From Timema cristinae (lineage: Eukaryota; Arthropoda; Insecta; Phasmatodea; Timematidae), in NCBI GenBank assembly GCA_039000515.1, contig JBCFYV010011135.1, positions 18,246,675-18,310,674 of the forward strand: 64,000 nt of DNA, in the 5' to 3' direction. A model generated the notes under the pieces. It ran no database searches. It had not been told where the DNA came from and was given only the letters and a program-made list of their open reading frames with translations. Shown piece by piece: positions 26,001 to 35,997 of this stretch (positions are counted from its first letter, which is position 1; the number at the start of each line of letters is the position of its first letter). The translations under genes and the position numbers were made by a program.

Positions 26001-26070
26001 CTATAGCCTGAAGAGCTATTATGATGCAGAACCAGAATAGTTATATCTACCTATAGCCTGAAGAGCCACC
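17020..26070 (-). repeat. 50-bp minisatellite, copy 2 (about 180 units)
   Basis: About 9 kb of the 50-bp unit found next to the ZIP 3' exon. Units at both ends (17036-18400 and 24870-26070) are clean. Plus-strand variants are CTATTATGATGC, CCATTATGATGC, CCATTATGAAAA and CCATTATGTTGC. Every intact unit carries in-frame stops (ATAATAG on the minus strand) and a GTAGAT sequence that could act as a cryptic splice donor. The array lies where the 3' UTR of the ZIP gene would be. Confidence 0.95.
18400..24870. other. Low-accuracy part of the minisatellite array
   Basis: The 50-bp unit is still recognisable but riddled with single-base losses and short scrambled segments, worst at 18400-19700. Losses far outnumber substitutions. 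This looks like poorly polished long-read sequence inside a repeat, not biological decay. The open frames at 18924-19106 and 19350-19586 fall here and are not genes. Confidence 0.8.
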
Positions 26071-26318
26071 ATGATGCAGAACCCGAACAGGATGAAGCCT
26101 ATCTTCACCAGCCCATTCACACCATTCTTCTTTGTCTTCTCCCTGTTGAGTACCTCGAAGAAGGTGATGTAGAGGATGGTGCCTCCAGCCACCCCTTGGA
26201 GGCACGCTACCACCAGGGTCTGACTTGAGGAGTCCTGGGAGGAGTACTCGGTCACCAAGAGCCCAATCAACACCCCCAAAGGTGATACCAGCGCCAGGAT
26301 CACCATATACAGGACTAG
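26019..26318 (-). CDS. ZIP/SLC39 zinc transporter, 3' exon (TM6-TM8)
   Basis: ZIP proteins move zinc or related metals into the cytosol through eight membrane helices. This exon holds the last three: MVILALVSPLGVLIGLLV (TM6, with the SPLG turn typical of ZIPs), VVACLQGVAGGTILYITF (TM7, with the LQG-AGGT signature) and FILFGFCIMVALQ (TM8). A short charged loop, NREKTKKNG, separates TM7 from TM8. A splice acceptor (GATGTCTGCAG) precedes CTAGTCCTG, giving a phase-0 start. The frame then leaves TM8 and reads about a dozen residues from the first minisatellite unit (AIGRYNYSGSAS) before a stop. The 5' exon is at 35998-36931. Family identification is firm. The exact ZIP1/2/3 subtype and the native C-terminus are not. 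Confidence 0.9.
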   Translation of the reverse strand, partial: LVLYMVILALVSPLGVLIGLLVTEYSSQDSSSQTLVVACLQGVAGGTILYITFFEVLNREKTKKNGVNGLVKIGFILFGFCIMVALQAIGRYNYSGSAS

Positions 26319-26446
26319 CTGCAGACATCAAATCAATTTAACGATGGTTTTATTTCATAGTTTTCCTTTTTTTAAAAAAAGGTTTTTATACTACAGAAAG
26401 CAAATATTAATTAAAAAGGTTCCATAAATATTTTTTGATGGTACGA

Positions 26447-26498
26447 GACAGACCCACTTCGGTGGCTCATGGTCTAAGACAGCACTCTCTCACAATAG

Positions 26499-26574
<76 letters not shown>

Positions 26575-26969
26575 TTTACCACCGCGTCTTACTACCCGTT
26601 TGGGTTATACGCTTTAAGTACTAATTACGCTGATGGATTAGGAATTGGGAAGGTTGAATTCGAGGAAGTGAACCCGCCTTTGCGTGGAGCGAGAGTGGAA
26701 AACCATTTAGGAAAAACCAACCCCAGATCACCCAACCGAGCTCACAATAGAATAAACTACCGATGATGGAAAGAGTGGGGGTTTAAATCTCGGTCAGGTG
26801 TATTGAAGTATTGTGAGAGTCATTTTTCCTAAATGATATTACATTTCTCTTCACGCAAATGGTGGTTCACTTTCCCTAAATTCAACCCTTCTTAATCCCT
26901 AAACACATTAGTGTAACTATTACATAGACCTGTAGGCTTAACAAGTAGTAAAACGTGGTGCTAAAAAAA
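26447..26969 (+). mobile_element. SINE family B2 interrupted by a B1 SINE
   Basis: The head CACTTCGGTGGCTCATGG to CACAATAGA (26499) resumes at 26743 with CACAATAGAATAAACTACCG and runs through box B, body and tail (ACAAGTAGTAAAACGTGGTG). The interruption is another SINE, flanked by the duplicated CACAATAGA. The outer element is older. Confidence 0.8.
26500..26742 (-). mobile_element. SINE family B1, 5'-truncated, nested
   Basis: Inserted in minus orientation into the B2 SINE above, with target-site duplication CACAATAGA (26491-26499 and 26743-26751). It ends in CCCAAACGGGTAGTAAGACG and a long (AAT)n run broken by one AAAA interruption. The B1 head is mostly missing. Confidence 0.85.
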
Positions 26970-27007
26970 ATAGTACTAAGCAATTGTATATACTTTATCG
27001 TATAGAG

Positions 27008-27065
27008 TACAAGCTCGATAATCTGACGCCCGATAATCCGACGCTCGATAATCCTACGCTCGATA
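27008..27065. repeat. Short tandem GATAATCCGACGCTC repeat, possible pogo-like end
   Basis: Three to four imperfect copies of about 19 bases with CTCGATAATCCGACG. ATAATCCGA-type repeats are common at the ends of pogo/Tigger transposons, but only one end is visible here. Confidence 0.35.
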
Positions 27066-27680
27066 AAGTGACATGCCTTCTTTTCTTGAACCCGTAGCCC
27101 GCATTGTTTGGGGTTGTATTATTTACTCTTTATTTTGAAATTACCACCCGCGCAAAAAACACGTGTCATTTTTGTGAGATTCTTTCGGCATGTTTTTGGT
27201 CGAAATATCGACGTTTCATAAATGTAAATATTAAATGTAAAAACTGAAATTTTACGGATGTTGGACAGTGGTGTTAAGATAATGGACGTGACTAGATCGT
27301 AAATATTGCTCGGATGAGTATTTATGATATATGCCTGTAGCTGCGGATCATATGACTATTACCTTACTTATGAGTACGTAAAAGTGAATATAGCAAATTT
27401 TCTAGCTGTCAAATATGGCTATTCATATGAACATTCGACTGTACTAGCTATGATTACAAATATATTAATAAAACCAAGCAAATTGCCTGTTTTCCAAACC
27501 TTCCATCATCCTTACTTGTGTGCCGTTGCGTATGAATAGTTTTTCATACTATAACACTTTAAAGAATAAAGATTTGAAAATATTAATATTATCAATAGGT
27601 TTTCAAACAAAAAAAATTTGGATCAAAACCTTCAAAAACTGGAGACACTGGTACAACCCCTAAAATATAATATAACAACA
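27066..27680. other. No gene seen
   Basis: The plus-strand open frame at 27324-27539 has no recognisable domain and no convincing splice signals. This lies within the ZIP intron. Confidence 0.4.
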
Positions 27681-27683
27681 ATC

Positions 27684-27937
27684 ACCCGCACCATTGGCCT
27701 CATGGTCTAAGGAATTGCTCTCACGATAGACTAGACTCCTGATGACAGGAGGACCGGTGTACAAATCTCGTTAGCATGTACTGAGTTTTTCCTAGTTCGT
27801 TTTTCACACTCCCTACCCGCAAATCCTGGTGCACTCCCTCTAAATTTAACCATCCTAATCCCTGACAGGGTAGTGTAATGAACACATATGCGTACAGTAC
27901 ACCTCGAACGAGTGATAAGACGCGGTGATAAGAAAAT
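27684..27937 (+). mobile_element. SINE family B2
   Basis: The head CATTGGCCTCATGGTCTAAG, the CGATAGACTAGACT segment, the body ACTCCCTACCCGCAAATCC and the tail CGAACGAGTGATAAGACGCG are all in order. Box B is degraded. No clear target duplication. Confidence 0.7.
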
Positions 27938-27959
27938 AAAAAACAATTATTCGACACTT

Positions 27960-29600
27960 TAAGTGTTATTTGGTTTGTTTAGGCTAGTTAGTAGTGTACC
28001 TATACTTTGCAGAGAATCTTTCAATTAATAACCACCCACTGTCGTCTCGCGGTTCACAGGATGGGGACCATTATTACTTTACAGCGAACCAAGCATGCTA
28101 GTTGTCTCTTGGCTTGCTTGGCGGGAGTCCTGTAACTAACAATTACGTAACCACGAATGATTTTAATTTTCGCTTTAAGTTAGTCACTTGACTGCGAGCG
28201 CAATGCGCTATGGTCGCTTGACAATTAGCTTGGTCAGCAATTATCGGTACTATTACTGGTCAATCTGTATACATAAGTTGAACGTGGAAGTATCTAAGCC
28301 TTAGAATTGTATTCAAGATTGAGGTGTACTTCGGTGACTTCATTTAATGGGCAAACAAATTGTCTAGTCTGGTTTGCCGTTGAAGGGGATGTTCGGGTTT
28401 GAATTAAGGTTTGGTGTTGTGAAGGTTTTATTTTACTTAGAGTCATTTAACAGTGAGAGTAATATTACTAAGCCTTACTGAGTCTATAACAATTTGACAG
28501 GAAATTTAACATAGTTGGAGGAAGGGAGGTTATCTTGTAAAAGATAGCAAGTAGCAATGTCTCAGCCCATTCCAGCAACACCGACCAGATAAAGAAGCCG
28601 GCATCCGCTTTACCTGAGTGTGTCATTAGTTGGTATTATCTGACACTCTGCCTCAGCCGGCCATATTATCTTCTGATAGTCGGTGTGAGCTTCACAATCA
28701 GTACAGTCAAAACAAACGGTTTCATGAAATATACATTTCAAATTTAATTTTGCAATGATAATTTCGGACACTTCAATATAAATAGCGAATAGAAATAGGT
28801 TAAGAGAAAAATAAAGTAATTCTAAGTAATGATATTGTGTACTACAAAATTAGATAAAATCAGACTATGGTGGTATAAAAAGAACATTATTGAAGTTATA
28901 CTTCTATAGGCGCGTTATGAAAAAATTATGAGAGTGAAATTTTAAGATGCGCGCGCATCACTGTAACACAAAAGTAACAGGTTGAAGTTAAACCGCTCTT
29001 TAAGTCTCGAAAAAAAAAAGCTACCAACAAAATAGAAATAGAACCTCTGTTAGTCGCGCATGTTGGTACGCTCGTCGCCTCTGATCACTGTTTTCATATA
29101 TATATAATATTTATCCACATGTTTCTAGTTTCTACATTCACAACACGTGTTTTAGTTTCATACAAGTGCGAATTATATATGTGCTAATAAATTATATTCA
29201 GTAGTGATTTAAATTGAATATTTTGATTAATATTATTTACTATTCGTAAATATTAGTGAAAAAAATTGTGCTTATAGACTTTTTCAAGTGCTACAATATA
29301 ATTGAGGTTAACTATCCGTATGTATTATTTATTGATATAAATTAAAATATTATTTTTTTGTATTTATTTATATTATTAGTTTAAAGTTTAAGTTCCATTA
29401 ATAAAACATTAATGTTATAGAAAATTTAAAACTTATTTTAAAGTTATACTAACTGCCATTTAGTGACGAGATGTCTTTGGACTTGGAGGAATACAAACCT
29501 CTTTGGATCTAGACGAAGATTACACAGTTTTGTAGTTTTGTTTTGTAATACTGCAAGAAATGTGTGTGTATATATTTGAATAAAAACAAAACATCAAACT
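27960..29600. other. Intronic spacer with a small imperfect foldback
   Basis: No gene is recognisable. 28577-28692 is an imperfect inverted repeat: ACACCGACCAGATAA and GCCGGC on the left pair with GCCGGC, TTATC and GTCGGTGTG on the right. It may be a small foldback or MITE remnant. An AATAAA near 29578 has no supporting coding sequence. Confidence 0.35.
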
Positions 29601-29619
29601 CTCTGGTATCCTATTGTCC

Positions 29620-30545
29620 ACATATATTTAAATATTTTTCCACATAATCACCCTTGATATCAACACACGTATGCTAATGTTCTACTAGTTTCATGACACC
29701 ATCTCTGAAGAATTTCACATATTGATGACGTAACCACAACTTCACCTCCAACATGAATTCGTCGTCCGAACTGAAGTGATATTCTTGAATGTGCTCCTTG
29801 AATTTTTGTGAAAGAATCTAAAATCCGAGGGAGAAAAATCTGGAATGTACGTTGGGTGATCCAAGAAATGACTTCTCAATGCACCACACCACTAACATAC
29901 CAGAAAACTATGAGCATATCTTTGCCACGTGACGTCGCATTCTTGATTTTTTTTTTTTTCATTTCAGTGATTCTTTGTGGTGGTATCTCATGGACATTCT
30001 TTGGTTCTCTGGCTAAAAAGGATGCATCCAGATCTCATCTAGCGTGACAATTTTGTCCAGGAATTCATCGCTTTCACATCCATGCCACAGCAAAAACGGT
30101 TGACTAATATCCGCCTCCTTCCGTTTCATTTTGGGAGTGAGCATTCGAGATGCCCATTTCATGCACAGTTTTTGATATCATTGACCTGCAATAACTCACG
30201 TGAAATGACAGTTTTGTCCACCAGTTATTGTTATAAAAAAAACAACAACAGGCGATTTTGATTGACGAGTTTATCCACACAATTCCAGTAAGCCTCATCG
30301 GTAGGGTTTCATGCTCTCCTGCTCCGTTGTTTGTAATTCAGGCTTAGTAGTAGCTTATTAGAGCTTTCCGCCCGATCACGTGCGGCCCAATGTCAAACAA
30401 TACAGATGTCTACACATTCCTCTCTACAAACAACCGTCATTCGCACAGATAAATGTCAATCGTAGCCACGTTTTCTTCAGTTACGAACTCAATCACTGCG
30501 CGTTGTTTCATCCACACTGACGTATCCGAGTTGCATTCCGTCATG
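29620..30545 (-). pseudogene. mariner-family transposase pseudogene
   Basis: Minus-strand translation in several frames shows, in order, an N-terminal MKQRAVIEFVTEENV segment (helix-turn-helix region), DEFLDKIVTLDEIWMH (first catalytic Asp context, normally GDE), KDMLIVFWYVSGVVH, DHPTYIPDFSPSDF (third catalytic Asp context) and a C-terminal FFRDGVMKLVEH. Between VVH and DHPTY the usual stretch with the second catalytic Asp is missing, so there is an internal deletion as well as frameshifts and stops. It is inactive. Terminal inverted repeats were not located. Confidence 0.8.
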
Positions 30546-32217
30546 TTTACAACCGTAATTCAGAGAGTTATAGCAGAAGAGGAATCCCTTAAGTGCATTT
30601 CCATAAAGTAAGCGATAACCTGTGAGTCGTAGTATCATTTTCTGTATTATCTTAGGCAGGGCCGCGTCTAGGAGGGAGGGGGGGGGGGGAGCAATAGCCC
30701 TGGGCCTCACATTCCAGGGGGCCACAATTCCTCTAAAAATTATGAAATTCAATTACAGATATTATTCTAAATTTCACATAAAATAGTCTACAGATAATTA
30801 ACAGCGATAAGTATTCGCTTATTTATAGGATTCCTTTCCAGATTCTTGAAAACCCTAATTTTATGAAATTTAAGATTTACGTTATTCGAGTAATGTTCTG
30901 CAGTACAGTAGAATACGCCACCATTTTACTACCACTGTAGGTCTACAGACAACTACCCAGTGCAATCGTACAGAGAGAATTTACTTATGTAACTTAATTT
31001 GTTTGCATTTAATAATGTACAGTCATTTAATGGGTGATCAATATTGAATAAAATATGATAAATTATTAAGTACTTAACATAAGTACAGCGTACGTATCAA
31101 TATATGATATAGGCTTAGTGCTAAAACTAAAAAAACTACCGTACAAAGGTAGGCTTCAGATTTTTTTTTTTTGCCCCAACGCTCACATTTTTTTAAAATG
31201 ACCCAGGTCTCAGGAAGATTATAGTAAAATAAATGTGATACTTTTGGAATAATACGTTGTTTTATGTCAGTTTTGAAAGTTTTCAGGCATTTACTTTCAT
31301 TTAAAAATACAAAAATACAATATATTGGATCAAGGCTCATACAAATTGAAATAAAAGAACTTGTCTTAATATATTATGTATCGTTGTAACGTCAAGATAT
31401 ATGATTGAATATTTTATAGTCAGATTAAACTTTTTTCCATATATTAAAGTGACTCGAATAAATTAAATACACACATACGTCAAGTCATATGAACTGCAGG
31501 TGTCATATTTGTTTGATATTACCAATAATATTATAATAAAACTATTAATATAGTAAAATATTTTTAATGTTGATTGCAAAAAAAGAAGGTTTAGCTTTGA
31601 TTTATTCACTGTCAAAATACCAATAAATGTAGATACCTAAAAAGAGAGTGGTACATTTTTAACAGCGATTCTTTTAGAAATATAAAAGATAAGTGTTACA
31701 AGGTTGTAAGAGAGCTAATAAATTATGTGTGGAAGAATTCGATGAATCGAGCTGTATCTAGAAAGAGGATTTCCAAACATGAGAGTGAGTCGTGGTCACG
31801 ATGCGCTGTCCAAGTATTTTTATTACAAAACTCTAAATGTCTCAAAAACTAGAGTTAAACACGGATTATTAAAGACCGGTCTAGTGAGGAGAGGTCTTTA
31901 ATTACCTTTAGTTGGTCAGGGCACGTGTTTTATATGGATTTAGGGTCGTCGATGACGTGTGGCCGTGACGTATAGGACGTCGGGTTGGCATCAACTCTAC
32001 GTCAGATGTAGTGACTCGTGTTCGAGTCTCGGGGATATGAGTGGTCTTGTATCTCCTAATAGAAGTGCAAGATGGACTTGTATGTGAACCATTGTCAAGG
32101 GGGAAGGGGGAGGTCTACTAGTCGATCGGTTACGCGGTTAGGACAGTATCAAGCTACGTCAAATGAACGTGGTTGACATCCAACTCGACGACGAGAATCC
32201 TGAATCTCTGTTAATCA
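30546..32217. other. Intronic spacer, no gene seen
   Basis: 30655-30735 has a GGCAGGGCCGCG and G-rich run followed by GGGCCTCACATTCC, in the style of one end of a hAT-like element, but no partner end was found. 31960-32060 has a tRNA-like GTGTTCGAGTCTCGGGG that may be a lone SINE head. Nothing else is recognisable. Confidence 0.35.
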
Positions 32218-32317
32218 NNNNNNNNNNNNNNNNNNNNNNNNNNNNNNNNNNNNNNNNNNNNNNNNNNNNNNNNNNNNNNNNNNNNNNNNNNNNNNNNNNN
32301 NNNNNNNNNNNNNNNNN
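32218..32317. other. Assembly gap, 100 N
   Basis: Exactly 100 N inside the ZIP intron. The flanks do not obviously overlap. Confidence 0.98.
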
Positions 32318-32479
32318 TGTTTGAATTCTTGATGAGTGTACACAGGTGATTTTAAGGAAACGCTTTATTACAACCTCGTTTGTTAGATATTAGTGCAATC
32401 CCAGTAAATTCTATCTTATTTCCTCCTATAACACATGAATATAAATATATGAATATCAGATATGATTATTAAGTCACGT

Positions 32480-33150
32480 ACATGCACACTTCTCTACACC
32501 TTATCCCTATCCTGAGCTAGTTCTATCCATAACAATTCCCTAGACCATATCCCTATCCTTAGCTTGTTATATCCAGTACACTTCACTATACCCTATCCAT
32601 ATCTTGAGCCAGTTCTATCCAGTACACTTCACTACACCCTATCTATATCTTGAGCCAGTTCTATCCAGTAAACTTCCCTACACCATATCCATTTCCTGAG
32701 ATAGTTCTATCCAGAACACTTCCCTAAACCATAAAACCATATCCCTATCCTTAGATTGTTATATCCAGTACACTTCACTACAACCTATCCATATCTTGAG
32801 CCAGTTCTATCCAGTACACTTCAATACACCCTATCCATTTCCTGAGCTAGTGCTATCCAGTACAGCTCATTACACCCTATCCCTATCTTGAGATAGTTCT
32901 ATTAAAACCACCTAATTACTCCCTATCCATAATTTGAGCTAGTTATATCCAGTCCACATCACTAAAACCTATCCCTATCCTTAGATAGCTTTATTTAGCC
33001 CACCTCACTACACAGTATCTCTAACCTTAGCTAGTTCAATTCACTCCACCTCATTACAGCCTATCCATATCTTAAGATGGTTCTATCAAGTCCACCTTAT
33101 TACAATCTATCCATATCCTGAGCTAATTCTATCCAGTCTACCTCATTACG
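32480..33150 (+). repeat. 46-bp minisatellite, locus 1
   Basis: About 14 diverged units built from CTATCCATATCTTGAGC, CAGTTCTATCCAGTACAC and TTCACTACACC. Units differ by many substitutions. The same unit occurs reverse-complemented at 58985-59235 and 59992-60062, and once in this orientation at 61340-61390. Confidence 0.85.
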
Positions 33151-33369
33151 TCCTATATATTTCAGGTCCATTATAATGTTATCCCCCCAACTGCGTCTTG
33201 GTCTTCCCAATGGTTTCGTTCCATTCGTTTTGCCAGTCAATACCCTGAGCAAAGTTCTAGAAGTTTTGCCAGTCAATACCCTGAGCAAAGTTCTAGAAGT
33301 TTTGCCAGTCAATACCCTGAGCAAAGTTCTAGAAGTTCCCATTCGCGCCGAATGTCCTACCCATTGCAA
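33100..33369 (-). mobile_element. Non-LTR retrotransposon ORF2 C-terminal fragment
   Basis: The frame reads QWVGHSARMGTSR, then KPLGRPRRSWGDNI, MDLKYIGRNEVDWIELAQD and a stop. W-GH-ARM...GRP--RW-DNI...DW--LAQDR is the usual C-terminal signature of many arthropod non-LTR retrotransposon polyproteins. Only this 3' part is present, with no reverse transcriptase core upstream. A 36-bp unit encoding SRTLLRVLTGKT is repeated three times in tandem within it. Confidence 0.75.
33227..33334 (-). repeat. Three perfect 36-bp tandem copies inside the LINE fragment
   Basis: Units 33227-33262, 33263-33298 and 33299-33334 are identical. The length is a multiple of three, so the frame is preserved. Related fragments normally carry the segment once. 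Confidence 0.9.
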
Positions 33370-33495
33370 ACTGTGTGATTTGTTTACTCTTAAATGATCT
33401 GGTGATGATTAGAGGGTATGGAACTCTTTATTTTGTAACCTTATACATTCGACATTATCTTTATTACTTTTTGGGCAAAATATATTTATGTATTT

Positions 33496-33498
33496 ATG

Positions 33499-33531
<33 letters not shown>

Positions 33532-33797
33532 CACAATGTCTTACTACCCGTTCGGGTTATACGCACTTACGCTAATGTGTAATGGTAGGGTGATTGTGAG
33601 ATGAAATGGGGGACCTAGAGTTTAACGTGGGATCCGAACCACGGTGGAGTTCTGGCATTCCCTACATTCACAAGATGTCTTGTCAGAGGTGAAGGAAGTG
33701 TTTGGTAATCAGATAAATCTGTGCCGGACCAAGGATTGAACCCCGGACCCCCAGCACAGAAGTCTGACACCTTACCCCTAGACCACCCGGTCACCCA
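33496..33797 (-). mobile_element. SINE family A, full length
   Basis: The minus strand reads GGGTGACCGGGTGGTCTAGG, box B GGTTCAATCC, then body and tail with (ATT)n on the plus strand. A substitution changes CCTGG to CCGGG in the head. Confidence 0.88.
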
Positions 33798-33844
33798 TCC
33801 CTCCTTTACTGTTCACGGGGATGTAGGGGATGCGAGTTAAGGCC

Positions 33845-34175
33845 AGTGTTTGTGTAGTTTTTCTTTGCAAGACCTTTTTTTTGGGCCAGAATAAATAAAA
33901 TATTATTTCTTCAGTAGAAAGTTAGATTCATTTTATTCCTATGGTGATATCAACAATTATTGTTGAATATCTGTCATGAACATAGCGGCATTAGATGAGA
34001 AGATTTTTAAATGAAGAGTTGTCATTAAAGTCCAGGACACCCCTGACAGTTATTCAACAATTGTTGATATCACCATGTGAAGACAATTAAAATCTATGTT
34101 TATACCGGAGAAATATTTGATTTATTTTGACCAAATAAATATATTAACATAAAAACGGCAAAAATATTTACCTTT
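33845..34175. mobile_element. Foldback element, copy 1
   Basis: Long imperfect inverted arms of over 100 bases pair across a short centre. Left arm: ATGGTGATATCAACAATTAT and GTTGAATATCTGTCA. Right arm: TGACAGTTATTCAACAATTG and TTGATATCACCAT. The arms extend outward into matching AATAAAT and ATTTGATTTATTTTG sequences. It encodes no protein. Relatives are at 39145-39834 and 47215-47545. Confidence 0.75.
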
Positions 34176-35410
34176 TCAACAGTGGAAATTCAGACAAGAC
34201 GATAGATCTATAAATAAATCACAGAGATTATTAAAATTAATATTTACTTTACTTTATTTAATAAAGTTTATGTCTATGTAATTATTATTTATGATAGGAT
34301 TCTTAGAAGCAATTAATTAAAATATCCAATTAATATTTTTTGATTATAATGTCCATTAGACAATAATTTTTTTTTTTACTACAGCGTTTTCCTATCTGTT
34401 CAGGCTGTATACAAATACTAATATTCTTCCTATAGGCCGATTAATTTTACGATTGTACATATATGACATTCATACATCCTGTCATGTGACCTAAAGCTGT
34501 CACTTTCGATAGATATTATCAATATCTATTAAATAACATGGATAAAATGGTGATATGTTATCAACGTTGAACAGACAAATTATATTTATTTTTTTAGATA
34601 ATGTTCGATTCCTAAGAAGTTCAAAGTTTTCAAAAATTATTTATCACAAAATTAATCTTGATTTAAGGGTTAGAATAGATATAAAAAAATACCTGAGGTA
34701 TACTCATAAGAAATAATTATAAATATAAAGTTTGAACTAAACCTATCAAATAGTTTTATATGTAACTTCAAGTACTAATATACAGACAGAATCAATAACC
34801 TCTTTTTATGGGTTCAAAGGCACCAAAAATATGTCAAAAAATTCATAAACTTTAGTTAAAAATAATCAAGATCGAAACACTTTGTTTACCTTTATAAGTA
34901 ATTACAAAAAGATAAGATAAAGGGCGTGATTTTTTAAACAAACTGAATGATGTAATATAACTACTCTCGCAACCAAATAAGCTCTACCAAATTCTAAACA
35001 ATTATTACTGAGCTTATGTGTAAACATATTATCTAAAATCAATAAAACAAATCCTTTCTCCAGCTAATAAGTTCCATCCGCTAGTAAAAAGTGCGGTTAC
35101 GTTAATTGAGATGCATCAATAAATTAAATATAGCCCCAAAACTTTTTAATTTCCGGGTTAATGAGCACGTGAACTAAACGTAAAAATAGTCTGGTCTAGT
35201 TGGCCAGTTCGAATCCCTGTTGAATAAATTGAGGATGCATTTTTCATCAATTATTTTCCACTCTTCCTCGATGAAAATGAGGTTACATTACCTCTAATTT
35301 CTACCTTTATCGTTCATATATTTCGATAATTTTAAATATGTATATGACCTAAACAAGCACAGTCCGTTTTTCATAGAAAATACCTTAAAATCAATATTTT
35401 TTCAACGGTC
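34176..35410. other. AT-rich spacer with SINE scraps
   Basis: Fragments resembling the SINE tail (34377-34420) and a B body (35180-35330) are visible. No gene-like frame. Confidence 0.4.
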
Positions 35411-35413
35411 AAT

Positions 35414-35652
35414 ACTACCCGCTTTTGTTACTACATGGTCTAACGTGATACTCTCGTGTTGAACAAGACTGCCAAAGACAGGGCGATTAAGGTTCGATCC
35501 TTGTTGGACGCACCAAGATTTTCTTGATTTTCAACTCTCCCTTCACGCAAATGTGGGTGCATTTACACTAATTAAACCTTTCTATCTCTGAATTTTTGCA
35601 ATGTTAGTACATAGGCATATAATCCGAAAGGGTAGTAAGACGCAGTGATAAA
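35414..35652 (+). mobile_element. SINE family B2
   Basis: The head ACCCGCTTTTGTTACTACAT, box B-like GGTTCGATCC, body CTCCCTTCACGCAAATGTGG and tail CCGAAAGGGTAGTAAGACGC are in order. Confidence 0.75.
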
Positions 35653-35794
35653 AAAACCTTAAAGAAACAGTCAGTATTGGTAAAAATTATAATTATAATA
35701 TATAATAATAATAATTATTATTATTATTAATGTTATTTTATTTGTTATGATAATATCTATCAAAAATGACAGCTGCAGATCAGCTTTTTCTAAG

Positions 35795-35927
35795 TGTTTT
35801 TCCACTCTCTTTCCACGTAAATGTGGGTACTATTCCTCTAAATTAAACCTTCCTGATCCCTGTCACGTTAGCTTAATTAATACATATTCGTAAAACCCGA
35901 ACGGTTAGTAAGATCTAATGCTAAAGA
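35795..35927 (+). mobile_element. SINE family B body, 5'-truncated
   Basis: Begins in the body at TTTTTCCACTCTCTTTCCAC and ends CCCGAACGGTTAGTAAGATC. The head is absent. Confidence 0.6.
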
Positions 35928-35997
35928 TATATCTGATAGTTTTAAGATCCCTATGAAAAATGAACTGTAAAAAGATTTTAAATACTACTTGAGTGAC

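Larger units (their letters stand above)
12570..26394. repeat. Long direct repeat, copy 2 (left end of right contig)
   Basis: Starts at the gap with the base corresponding to 7180 and matches copy 1 through to 26394, which corresponds to 12469 just before the gap. The extra 8.5 kb is the expanded minisatellite. The contig continues past 26394 into the ZIP intron, so this copy is the one connected to the 5' exon. Confidence 0.9.

Noticed and set aside
17020..26070. A CRISPR-like array
   Set aside because: Units are contiguous with no unique spacers, the genome is animal, and there are no cas genes. It is a minisatellite.
7180..26394. A genuine segmental duplication giving two ZIP 3' exons
   Set aside because: Both boundaries fall exactly at one 100-N gap, which fits unmerged contig overlap much better.
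29460..29590. A last exon ending in AATAAA (MSLDLEEYK then a stop)
   Set aside because: The frame is very short and broken, with no acceptor or homology.
30655..30735. A second hAT-like MITE
   Set aside because: Only one end-like G-rich segment is visible. No matching inverted end or target duplication was found.
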